From NCBI GenBank assembly GCA_003024985.2, contig PXIH01S0027462.1: a DNA stretch of 12,930 nt; one strand, given 5' to 3'. This document shows, piece by piece, positions 1-7,424 of the stretch. The stretch comes from Euperipatoides rowelli (taxonomy: Eukaryota; Onychophora; Udeonychophora; Euonychophora; Peripatopsidae). How positions within the stretch are numbered: position 1 is the stretch's first letter; each line of letters starts with the position of its first letter. A program made the position numbers and the translations under genes. The notes beneath the pieces are model-generated. The model saw only the letters and a program-made list of their open reading frames with translations. It was not told where the DNA came from and made no database searches.

Positions 1-386
1 TGATTTTAATAATATTAAATGAAATTTTTGGATCTCACCAAGATTTGATGCTATGCCAACTTGATGGTCCAAGAATCGAAAAATCTGATTGTTATCTTGT
101 TTTTCATGTAAATTTTTATTTTTTAATCAACTTTCTGATTGGCTCATAGCCTAAAAATAACAGTTACTGGCTGTAAGTTTTTTTTATTACAAAGAACTAC
201 TTTATATTATATTTAGAAATTCTTTATATTGTATTTAGGACCTTAAGGATTGGTAATAACCTAACCAAATATTCTATTTAAACAAAAATATGTAAGCCTA
301 CAACATTGTATACTAACAGAATTTTCCAATAGGATGATTGTGAAGCTATATAAATTTTAATTAACATTACACTTATCATTCCTGGG

Positions 387-421
387 ATTACACTTATTCC
401 CTAAAAGGGGGTGAGTGTGAT
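387..421 (+). repeat. Imperfect hairpin with flanking 21-bp-spaced direct repeat
   Basis: Bases 387-401 can pair with 407-421 around the loop TAAAA. The stem is 15 positions with no mismatch if four G-U pairs are allowed, so it folds better as RNA of the plus strand than as DNA. The 11-mer ATTACACTTAT occurs at 366-376 and again at 387-397, forming the left arm. It lies inside the inferred intron, in gene-sense orientation. No function is assigned. Confidence 0.4.
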
Positions 422-684
422 AATGAACTTTGAAAAATTAATTTAAATGAAAATTCAAATTTATAAAAGTTGAAGTTGACAAGAAAATGTAGAAGTTTTC
501 ATAAATTTCCATTGTCATTTTGAAAACTATCTTTGCAAAGACAAAACCAGAAATAGAAGATTTAGCATTTTAATTATGGTATGTATGGTAACTTAAAAAA
601 ATTGTTTGACAAACCCTTAGATCAGAAATAAAAAGACTAAACCAAGTCTTTTTTTTTGACGTATTAGGTGCTCTATAAAAAATA

Positions 685-844
685 AGTATTTTGTGTTTCG
701 AGAAGTCTGAAAATACAAAAGTATTTTGTATTTCAGATACTTTATTTTTGAAAGTATTTTGTATTTTGTATTTCAAATACATTTTTGGGGGAATATTTTG
801 TATTATATTTCACATACTTTTTTTTAGTATTTTGCCCATCCCTG
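685..844. mobile_element. hAT-type transposon terminus with subterminal repeats
   Basis: Read on the minus strand, the block begins CAGGGATGGGCAAAATAC (827-844), the form of many hAT superfamily termini. It is followed inward by repeated copies of a GTATTTTGTATTTC-like unit, visible on the plus strand at about 685-699, 720-733, 753-780 and 793-812 in imperfect form. Arrays of short subterminal repeats next to such an end are typical of hAT elements, where they serve as transposase binding sites. No transposase coding was seen. The 8 bases outside the end are GCTATGCG (845-852). A near copy, GCTATGCC, lies at 50-57 and is followed by a poor terminus-like string, so an element spanning about 58-844 is possible but unproven. 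The end itself is fairly secure; the extent is not. Confidence 0.6.
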
Positions 845-1068
845 GCTATGCGCATGGTAAAAACCTTCCAATAATGTAGTGGGGAGTTATTTTTAGGAAT
901 AGAAGGCAGAGATAAACCCACAAGACCATACACATAGACACATTTTATAAAAAAAATGAATTTATCATAAAATTCATGACAGCGTGTTTGCTCGCAGGTT
1001 AATTTGGATATATTCAAAATTTGAAGCTGCAAACATAGGGACCATATTTTCAACATTATTCTTCGAAA

Positions 1069-1305
1069 TTAATTCCCAAATTGGATCCTAATCAATTTGG
1101 AGAAATCCCTGGCAGATCGACAACTGATTACATGACTTTATATTTGGATTTACTTTTTAAAATCCTTGAATCACCCAACTAAAAGACTGTCTCAATACTG
1201 ATGGACTTTAATAAAGCTTATGATAACATTGATCAAATATTTTTATGAGCACTTTAAATGAGTTTAATATATCAAATAATATTCAAAATTAGTTCTTTTC
1301 TTACC
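1069..1305 (+). pseudogene. Decayed non-LTR (LINE) reverse transcriptase fragment
   Basis: One plus-strand frame shows two conserved pieces of the early palm/fingers region of a LINE reverse transcriptase. The first is LDPNQFGEIPGRSTTD (from 1081). The second is SILMDFNKAYDNID (to 1233), which holds the first catalytic aspartate in the DFxKAYD motif. The same frame then continues colinearly to ISSFLT (1288-1305), matching the usual spacing to the LINE 'ISSFLTNR' block. In-frame stops at 1180 (TAA), 1246 (TGA) and 1255 (TAA) show that it is dead. No frameshift is needed over these 237 bases. The YADD catalytic box, the endonuclease and the 3' tail were not found. It sits in the host intron in sense orientation. 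The motif wording resembles the marine-invertebrate Jockey/I/Nimb-like group, but the clade is a guess. Confidence 0.85.
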
Positions 1306-1544
1306 GTGTTATTAACAGTTTCCAGTTTTAACACAAGGTCAGCTCGTTTTATTAGTTTTGCCATTCTAGACTTAAAATGAACTAAACTCATTTTCACTTT
1401 TATAAATTCCTCTAATAAAATATACGAGATGAGGTTATTTGAAAATTATTTCATGATATAAAACAGTTATTTAACTTCAAAATGAGTTACTAGATGGCAC
1501 AATCAGTCATTTTTTGCTTTTTCAAATTCAGATTTTCTGAGCGT

Positions 1545-1566
1545 CATACTGTATTTGTACAGTATG
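1545..1566. repeat. Perfect 9-bp hairpin with TACTGTA/TACAGTA arms
   Basis: CATACTGTA (1545-1553) is followed by the loop TTTG and then by its perfect reverse complement TACAGTATG (1558-1566). It is two inverted copies of the TACTGTA heptamer that recurs through the window. It lies in the inferred intron. No function can be assigned. Confidence 0.5.
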
Positions 1567-2410
1567 TACTTCAATATAGGCTCTTGCAAGATTTCATCTG
1601 AAAATGAAATTTTAGAACCAGTACATGATCATTCAGGTTCAAAATAGATTTTTCGGATGAAGAATATAATGAAGAAAGATGTTATGTAATATCAATAAAC
1701 TCAGAAAATGTATCATAATAAAACTATTTTTTGATTCAATTACTTGAGAAAATCATACTGTATGTGTTGACTTTTTCTAAAGTTCAAAAACGTATTCCGG
1801 TTCAACAAAATTTTAGTTAAAATAATTATGTTACACTTAAGGAGAAAAAAAATAGTAATTCTTATTTAGGAAGGATATATTTATAAGCCCTGGAAATTTT
1901 ATAAAGATAATTGAATCCATTTTGACATAAGATTTTTTTTCAATTCATTGAAAATACATTAGTCTAGAATGGAATGACCTATTAAAATAAACCAGACTGA
2001 AAGTGTTTTAAGAGTTTCATAGCTTTTTAAATAAAATAAGAAAAATTGATGAATTAAACATACATTTTTAGGGCTAAATAAAACTAAATTGACAAAGTTT
2101 AAAATAGAATTTATAATATACTCTAATAAGCTAAATGAATATACTTTTGATTGCTGATATTTATATTTTGCTTGTCAAAGTATAGCCTAATTAATTATAT
2201 GATGTGATTGCATTCATTTTTATTTTATCAAAAGATTATTATTGTTATAATCATTATTATTGGCTTATTCTATTGTTTCTTCTATATTAGAGTTGACCAA
2301 AGTCATTGTACTGTCATTTAACATAGTCTAATACAAAGCTATTTTATTTACTTTTTGTTTTTTTGTTTACAAATATATTATCTTTAAATCGTTAAATTGT
2401 TGTAAATAGT

Positions 2411-2427
2411 ATTTATTTTTATTTCAG
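2411..2427 (+). promoter_or_regulatory. Splice acceptor of the last coding exon
   Basis: A T-rich tract from 2411 ends in TTTCAG, with the AG at 2426-2427. The reading frame of the exchanger exon becomes homologous immediately after it, leaving one base (C at 2428) as the third base of a split codon, so the intron is phase 2. The residue before the Leu in the family is usually Gly, and GG|C would restore it. Confidence 0.85.
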
Positions 2428-2671
2428 CCTTCCAATTCCATGGTTATTATATGCGGCCGCCTATTCAGGAAAACCAATAAGTGTTCAAAGTAGCGGCATG
2501 TTCTGTTCCATAGTCATGTTATTTATTATGTTAATACTAGTCATCGGAAGTATAGCTCTATTTAAATGGAAAATGTCTCGTGCCCTCGGAGGAGTCATGT
2601 TCATATTATACGTAATCTTTGTTATCGGCAGTCTTCTGTTACAGTACAATGTTATTAAATGTCCCATTTAA
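2428..2671 (+). CDS. SLC24 K+-dependent Na+/Ca2+ exchanger, C-terminal exon (partial)
   Basis: This is the terminal coding exon of an NCKX-type cation exchanger, a plasma- or organelle-membrane protein that extrudes Ca2+ with K+ in exchange for Na+. It encodes 80 residues and a TAA stop (2669-2671). Residues 1-8 (LPIPWLLY) match the family 'LPxPWLL' segment that ends the alpha-2 repeat just after the ion-binding helices. Residues about 24-45 (from SGMFCSIVMLF) and 53-72 (GGVMFILYVIFVIGS) are hydrophobic and correspond to the last two transmembrane helices, separated by the basic linker FKWKMSRAL, as in NCKX. The protein ends CPI, close to the vertebrate CPV-type end. No frame damage is visible and its base composition is clearly richer in GC than the surroundings, so it appears functional. 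The ion-binding alpha repeats lie in upstream exons outside the window. The family is secure; the paralogue (SLC24A1-5 type) cannot be decided. Confidence 0.92.
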
Positions 2672-2921
2672 ATGCAACACTGTGTTAAGTGCTGTATTCA
2701 AAATCAGTGATAGTCTAGCTCTGACAAACGGCAGTGGCTATGTGAGTCTTGCTAGATATGTCCTTGCAATAAGATGCCTTATGTTTATAACTTATGTATG
2801 TCTATCAATAACCTTACCCATATTATATTTACTGCCAGACTATCTCTATTTGTGAATCATGCCCTTAATGCCTGACTGCTTTGTTATAAAGTGGTCTGTA
2901 CTATGAAAATATTATTATAAT

Positions 2922-2927
2922 ATTAAA
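2922..2927 (+). terminator. Candidate proximal poly(A) signal ATTAAA
   Basis: An ATTAAA hexamer about 250 bases after the stop codon, followed within 30 bases by a T-rich tract. It is plausible, but such hexamers are common by chance at this composition. Confidence 0.35.
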
Positions 2928-3106
2928 AAAAAGGAAGTACTTATTTTCTTTTTTCAGTATTGATACTCAGATAATGTTGTAAATTGTTTTTTTTTTTTTT
3001 TGTAAAGAAAAAACAAGATTGATTTTTTTTTAAAATGATCAACTCTTTGGGTAATATGACATATTAGTAATATTGGTGAAAATATATAATTTAGCTGTGG
3101 AAATTA

Positions 3107-3112
3107 AATAAA
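3107..3112 (+). terminator. Candidate distal poly(A) signal AATAAA
   Basis: A canonical AATAAA about 435 bases after the stop codon. Cleavage would be expected near 3125-3135. It is preferred over the proximal site because it is the canonical hexamer, but further AATAAA strings occur near 3160. Confidence 0.4.
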
Positions 3113-3130
3113 ACTGGAATAAGCTGACAT

Positions 3131-4069
3131 ATTGGAAAAAAAATTGATCATCGTTATAATAAATAAAAAATTTAAATGCAAAGAATAGAACTAAAGTCCC
3201 TAATTATTCTTGCATTATTTGGACTTATAGTATCTAAGTGTTAATATTTAGTTAACGGTATAGGTTGCAATAAATTCATCGGAGTTTTTTTTCCTTTTGT
3301 CAGTTTCCTTAATATTAATTTGAATCATTGAAAAATTCCTGTTGCCTTTTTATTGAATTCAAAGTTTAAAAAAAATTTTTTTTTGGATTAATTTGATGTC
3401 AAAAAACAAATTTAAAGAGTTCTGGTGGATATTTTTTATATATATTTTACCATTCTTTAAAATTACAAAAATTATAGCTCATCATATTTTTGTTTTTTTG
3501 GTATAGCCTACCCTAATGTTTTACAAGACATCTATAGCAGTAAATTCATGAACTTTATTAATAACAAAGAATTCCTGAAGTAACAAGTCTTGTTTCTGTT
3601 CCAGGCATAATTAAGCAATAATCTTCAATGATTAAAACACATTTTTTTACAATATATAATTTAGCACTGTTTAGTGATCTATTGTGTGCTAAAATTTAAT
3701 TTAACTTGATGCAAACAAAATTCTGATATTAAAAATACCATACTGAATCTAATAATTATTCACTATATTTTAATTATCAGTTTTTAAAATATGAGCTTTT
3801 TAGAGAATAAATTTAATAAAAATATTTACAATTCACATTTTCAGCATTCACCAGTCTCATGCACATTAAAAATGATTTCGTATAACATATTTTCTGACCA
3901 TCAATATATAAAATATATATTTACAAATTAGATAAAAATATTATTTTCATGTCTGTATATAAAATAATTCCATAATAAATTCTTTGAACAGTAGGCGTAT
4001 GTTTTTTTATTTGGTGATATGAGGAAAATTCATTACAAGTAATTACTGTAATTAACTAGTGTAATTTAT
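3131..4069. other. Intergenic AT-rich stretch, no gene seen
   Basis: No coding frame, RNA gene or element with defined ends was found. It holds a small hairpin with 8-bp arms (TTTAGCAC at 3660-3667 and its complement at 3686-3693). An acceptor-like TTCCAG lies near 3600 and is followed almost at once by a stop in at least one frame. Confidence 0.6.
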
Positions 4070-4635
4070 CAGTGTAATCTTTTCAACCACCGAGCCACAG
4101 ACTGATGGACCGATGCTTGTGCGTGGAATAATTTCACCAAGCCGCAGAAAAACATCCCCAAAAATATTTTTTTAAAAATACATTATATCACATTATTATT
4201 ACGATATTATCATTGATAGTTATTATTATTAAATGATGAGAGTAACGATGTAATATTATTAAATTAAATCAGTAAATACAAAAATTAAGACTAAATAATT
4301 AACGACTTCATAAAGTCATAAACATTTATTATTATTGAACAATAATATATACTGTAATACAGATTGAGATAATAAAAACCACATTTTTTATTTTAATATT
4401 TTGAAACATACGTTCTCTAATTAATAGATTTATATTTTTAATCGTTTCTAAAATATTTTAGGAATAGGAGGGATGGGGAGAAGGGGTCTCAGGTGATGGG
4501 GAAGAGGGCGATATCTTGAGACCCATTGTATTAAAATTCACAAGGGGTTTTCAGCTAGTTAAAAAATAATTACCGGTCTCATATAATTATCTGTCTATCC
4601 ACCGGTCATGATGATAACAAGGTTGAAGAACACTG
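4070..4635. mobile_element. Non-autonomous hAT-like element, decayed
   Basis: The left end reads CAGTGTAATCTTTTCAACC (4070-4088). The right end, on the minus strand, reads CAGTGTTCTTCAACC (4621-4635). Both have the CAGTG...TTCAACC form of hAT termini, in inverted orientation and 566 bp apart. GC-rich subterminal DNA, absent from the surroundings, follows each end: an imperfect palindrome at 4095-4126 on the left (CCAC...GTGG, with GGACCGATGC inside) and an ACCGGT-containing segment near 4570-4605 on the right. No transposase frame exists, so this is a deletion derivative or MITE. The flanking octamers, TAATTTAT and AAGTAGAC, do not match, so the target-site duplication is lost or one boundary is off by a few bases. 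The left end also carries a few extra bases relative to the right one. Confidence 0.6.
4470..4524 (+). repeat. G-rich tract inside an 8-bp hairpin
   Basis: Five G tracts lie on the plus strand: 4470-4472, 4475-4478, 4483-4486, 4498-4501 and 4506-4508, separated by 2, 4, 11 and 4 bases. This is G-quadruplex-like except for the long third spacer. GGGTCTCA (4484-4491) is the exact reverse complement of TGAGACCC (4517-4524), so part of the tract lies in the loop of a hairpin. It is internal to the hAT-like element at 4070-4635. Confidence 0.5.
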
Positions 4636-5657
4636 AAGTAGACTATTATCAATAATTTTGAATTAATTAAACATATCGTCAAATTTTTTATCATTTTAAA
4701 TTGCACATGTCTGGTGAATGAAAATAATGTGAATTGCTATAATTAACAGGTTATTGTATGGTTTTGAGAATATTTGTATTTTTTTAATTAAATTATAAAT
4801 AATATTGCCTTTTGTTAAAATGAATCTGTAAAGGTAGAGTATTGTGCAACAGGGTAAAAAAATAATAATAGGTTTTTTTTTTATTTATAAAAACATCTTT
4901 AAATTATCAATAAAATTTATATTTTATTACATTCAGTACATTTAACAAATAATAGTTTAAAAATCTGAAAGTAGGTACTTAATTTTAATAACTTATTGTT
5001 TTTAACTATTGAGGGATAACTATGTTGAGTTATAATTTTAAACAAAAACAAATTAATACTTAAGTTTAATGTCTATATTTAAAATGCCAAAAATTCCAAA
5101 AGCAAACATAAATTATTTTCATTTCTAATAATTATTTTACTTCGATTCATAAATATTAAAAATGGAATTTAGTGCTGTATATATTATAGGAGTTGGTGGG
5201 TAATTAACTAGTTAAAATTATGTTGAAAGATCAAAAATAGTTATAACATTTTAATTAATTAAGTTTTTATTTATCATTTAACTTTTAATTTAACTAGTTT
5301 AAACAAATTCATATTAATTAAGTTTTTTAACAGTTGACTTCAAATTTAATAAATATGTGTAAGAATTTATTGAATTTTTAACGCAGAACTTTACTGTGTT
5401 AATTATTAATTTCAGTAAACTTGATTTTCATTTATTATGATCTATTTTAATGTTGAATTTAGATTAATCTAGATTATGTAAAATTGTTTTCAAAATTTTT
5501 TTTTTTTTTTTTTTTCTAGTTTATACAAAATTGAATATTAACATAAACTCCATTATTTTGAAAACTTGGTTAAGTTTTTAAGCCAGGTCAATATTTGAGC
5601 TTCCCATACTTACCCCTATTAAAAACTTTCATTTAAATTATCCAAGCAATATATATT
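4636..5657. other. Intergenic AT-rich stretch, no gene seen
   Basis: No gene was recognised. There is a 20-base T run at 5496-5515 that could be the tail of an old minus-strand retroposon, although no retroposon body was recognised next to it. A weak inverted pair around AACTAGTTAAA lies near 5203-5305, together with repeated TTAATTAAG strings. Confidence 0.6.
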
Positions 5658-5659
5658 AC

Positions 5660-6276
5660 TTAAAGGTCAAATGTAACAGATTTTTTTAATGTTTTTTTAT
5701 TATTGATTTTCAAAGATAATACTAGAAAAAAATTCCACTGGAAAAAAATAATTTAAAATGCATAAAAAAAGTTATTTAAAGATAAAATTAAGATTATTGC
5801 TATCCTCAGTCTGAGATTACAGATTGAAGCTTTCACATTTTTTGGGGGGTCTGAGATTAATTTGATTGCAAAATAGTCTCTACAACTGTTCTCTTTGTAA
5901 TGATTTAACATATAAATAGAGGTATGTTCAACTTGTATTAAATGTCATTTTGATTAAAAAAACAAATTGGACAATAATAGCACAAAAGATGAATTTGATT
6001 ATGATTTTTTACAAGTATTTAAACACTTAACCATAAGATACCCAGCCTTATGCTGATAAAGATAGCAAATATTTTATAGTTAAGTATAGCAAGCTGCATT
6101 CATTTATAGCCTATGATGTCACAAAATATCTCCCCTTGTGTGCACAGTGGACAATGTTGTTTTAAGGGGGAGGAGCTAAAGTCAATTATTTTAAAAATTG
6201 AATTGTAAATAACTTTTTTTTTAGTAAAATCTTTGAAAATCAATAATAAGAAAAATCTGTTACATTTGACCTTTAA
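5660..6276. mobile_element. TTAA-bounded inverted-repeat transposon (MITE), about 610 bp
   Basis: The terminal inverted repeats are identical for 28 bases: 5658-5685 against 6251-6278, beginning ACTTAAAGGTCAAATGTAAC. A second perfect 21-base arm block follows (5697-5717 against 6229-6249), with an extra 11 T-rich bases on the left side. TTAA lies at both outer edges (5660-5663 and 6273-6276). It is palindromic, so it can be both repeat and target-site duplication, as in piggyBac-type insertion; a TA duplication as in Tc1/mariner fits equally. There is no transposase frame. The centre has a direct repeat of TCTGAGATTA (about 5810 and 5851) and a GC-richer block at 6115-6180 with a CTCCCC/GGGGGAG stem. 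Arm identity suggests a fairly recent insertion compared with the other elements here. Confidence 0.75.
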
Positions 6277-6278
6277 GT

Positions 6279-6493
6279 TTGTCTTTTTTTTTAAATATAG
6301 ACATTAAACTGTTATTTTATTTACATACATTTTATCTACCTATGATCTTCTATATTTCTACACACATGAGCTCTTCAACTGTTACTTGATAAGTTTCTTA
6401 ATTTCTAATTTTATTACTTTCGAATGAGACCAATCTGCTTATGTTAATTTTCCTAGTCGAATAAACTCAGAAAAAAACCTTAACAAATTTTTG
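6279..6493. other. Spacer between MITE and structured GC island
   Basis: AT-rich sequence without a recognised feature. Confidence 0.5.
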
Positions 6494-6586
6494 GTCCTGC
6501 CTGGGGCCGGTCCTCGAAGCCCCAGCACGTATATATCTTCCGCTTCCCGTGGTCATGCTCATTGCCTCATGACCACGGTGCAGGAC
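6494..6586 (+). ncRNA. Candidate three-way-junction structured element, GC-rich
   Basis: Three perfect stems nest without conflict. The outer stem is GTCCTGC (6494-6500) with GCAGGAC (6580-6586). Hairpin A is CTGGGGC (6501-6507) with GCCCCAG (6519-6525), loop 11. Hairpin B is CCGTGGTCATG (6547-6557) with CATGACCACGG (6568-6578), loop 10. Together 25 base pairs cover a 93-base unit; hairpin A abuts the outer stem directly and hairpin B is one base from it. GC is far above the surroundings. A T run within about 10 bases downstream on the plus strand could serve as a Pol III stop, and GGTCCTCGAAGCC in the loop of hairpin A is reminiscent of a B box with an extra base. It does not fold as a tRNA. 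No known RNA family is recognised. Equal alternatives are the palindromic core of a mobile repeat, or structure on the minus strand, since perfect palindromes do not give polarity. Confidence 0.45.
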
Positions 6587-7057
6587 ATTATACTTTTATT
6601 CTATTCTCTCTTTTTGTCATGAATTTATTTATTTCTCTTTTTTTTTTAATTATATAAATTTAATTCAGGAATGAAATGACTGTTCAAGTCAAAAATGTAA
6701 TATACTGTACTTAATTTAATCATTTTATTCTATTTTTCAAGTAAATAAGCAACAGAATCATGTTATCTTTATTGGACTTTATAAAGACTGTAGATTGCAA
6801 AAGAATCAAATAATTAAATTGATTGGTTAAAAATAATTTACAGATTGTAATGTGCATGTCAGGGGACTACTTGAACTATAAAGTAACATCTGACAACTGA
6901 TTTGGGAATGACGGATAAGAAAGAGGAAGTGATGGGAGTTAATTAAAATTATGAAAACTCTTTACCTCAATCTTTCACCGTGATGAGATTCATAATTATT
7001 ATATATTTGAACTATTTTTCTTTTGTATAGAAGAAAAATCTACATTGTTTAATATTA
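6587..7057. other. Intergenic AT-rich stretch, no gene seen
   Basis: It begins with a pyrimidine-rich tract (about 6595-6650) that follows the structured island and may belong to the same repeat. A slightly GC-richer patch lies at 6850-6940. No coding or RNA feature is supported. Confidence 0.5.
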
Positions 7058-7424
7058 CAGTGTTTTTCCTACCCCATCTTTTTTTTACCACGAATATAGC
7101 TGGCAAAATATGATCTTCAAATTTTAATTCCCAGTGGTAAATGATTATGAACTATTCATAATTAATTATATAAATACTGTTTTTTTTTAACTTGTTATTA
7201 TATCTTGCAACATTTTAGTGCCCTGCTGTATATTTCATTATTTAATGGCACTGTAATTGTAAAAAATGTGTGCCTTTATATACAGTATGTGTGTGTGTAA
7301 TTTTCATATCTAATGGTATTGTCTAATTTGAGGATAAAATTTCAATACCCGGTTATATAATATTTTTTGTTTCTTTTAAAATACCAAGGTACCACTGGGT
7401 TAAAAATACATTGGGGAAACACTC
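7058..7424. mobile_element. Possible hAT-like MITE with degraded ends
   Basis: The left end reads CAGTGTTTTTCCTACCCC (7058-7075). The minus-strand right end reads GAGTGTTTCCCCAA (7411-7424). They are similar but imperfect inverted ends of hAT form, 367 bp apart. A second inverted pair is exact: CCCAGTGGTA (7130-7139) and TACCACTGGG (7390-7399), so a nested or alternative boundary is possible. The flanking octamers are both AT-only and do not match convincingly. There is no coding sequence. This is weaker than the elements at 4070 and 10141. Confidence 0.4.

Larger units (their letters stand above)
1..2427 (+). other. 3' part of the intron before the last SLC24/NCKX coding exon
   Basis: This stretch has no recognisable exon. 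Because the exon at 2428 needs an upstream donor that is not seen here, the whole segment is inferred to be intron, with its 5' end outside the window. It contains a hAT-type repeat terminus (685-844), a decayed LINE reverse-transcriptase fragment (1069-1305), hairpins at 387-421 and 1545-1566, and otherwise AT-rich sequence. The preceding NCKX exon, which should encode the alpha-2 repeat core (a GTSIPD-like and an SNIFD-like motif), was looked for by eye and not found. An unrecognised small 5' exon of another gene cannot be excluded. Confidence 0.7.
2672..3130 (+). other. Inferred 3'UTR of the SLC24/NCKX gene
   Basis: AT-rich sequence directly after the stop codon. The open frame at 2619-2855 starts inside the exon in another frame and runs into the UTR; it has no family resemblance and is not treated as a gene. 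A T run at 2987-3001 and two poly(A)-signal candidates (2922 and 3107) are the only landmarks. The 3' end is inferred from the second signal and may lie further on. Confidence 0.55.

Noticed and set aside
742-1056. 104-codon minus-strand open frame, plus overlapping frames at 570-782 and 691-879
   Set aside because: They run through hAT subterminal repeats and intron sequence; the composition is that of translated AT-rich DNA and no domain is visible.
2619-2855. 78-codon open frame overlapping the end of the exchanger exon
   Set aside because: It is in a different frame from the homologous NCKX reading, begins inside that exon and continues into the UTR with no family resemblance.
3580-3620. 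Acceptor-like TTGTTTCTGTTCCAG near 3600, suggesting another exon
   Set aside because: The sequence after it gives stops within a few codons and no homology. It lies beyond the inferred 3' end of the exchanger gene.
3660-3693. 8-bp hairpin TTTAGCAC/GTGCTAAA
   Set aside because: Short arms with an 18-base loop. Several such pairs are expected by chance in a window of this length and composition.
4095-4126. Minus-strand GTGGCTCGGTGGTTGA resembling a tRNA/SINE A box (extends to about 4083)
   Set aside because: No B box follows at the right distance, and the sequence is better explained as the GC-rich subterminal region of a hAT element.
5496-5515. 20-base T run as a retroposon tail
   Set aside because: No retroposon body or target-site duplication was recognised beside it; homopolymer slippage is enough to explain it.
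6501-6525. tRNA-like T arm with a B-box-like GGTCCTCGAAGCC
   Set aside because: The stem is 7 bp with an 11-base loop. No A box at proper spacing, no anticodon arm and no cloverleaf can be drawn.
6484-6657. 57-codon open stretch on the plus strand across the GC island, and an open frame on the opposite strand
   Set aside because: No start codon at the beginning of the stretch and no recognised protein. The stem structure explains the sequence better than coding does.
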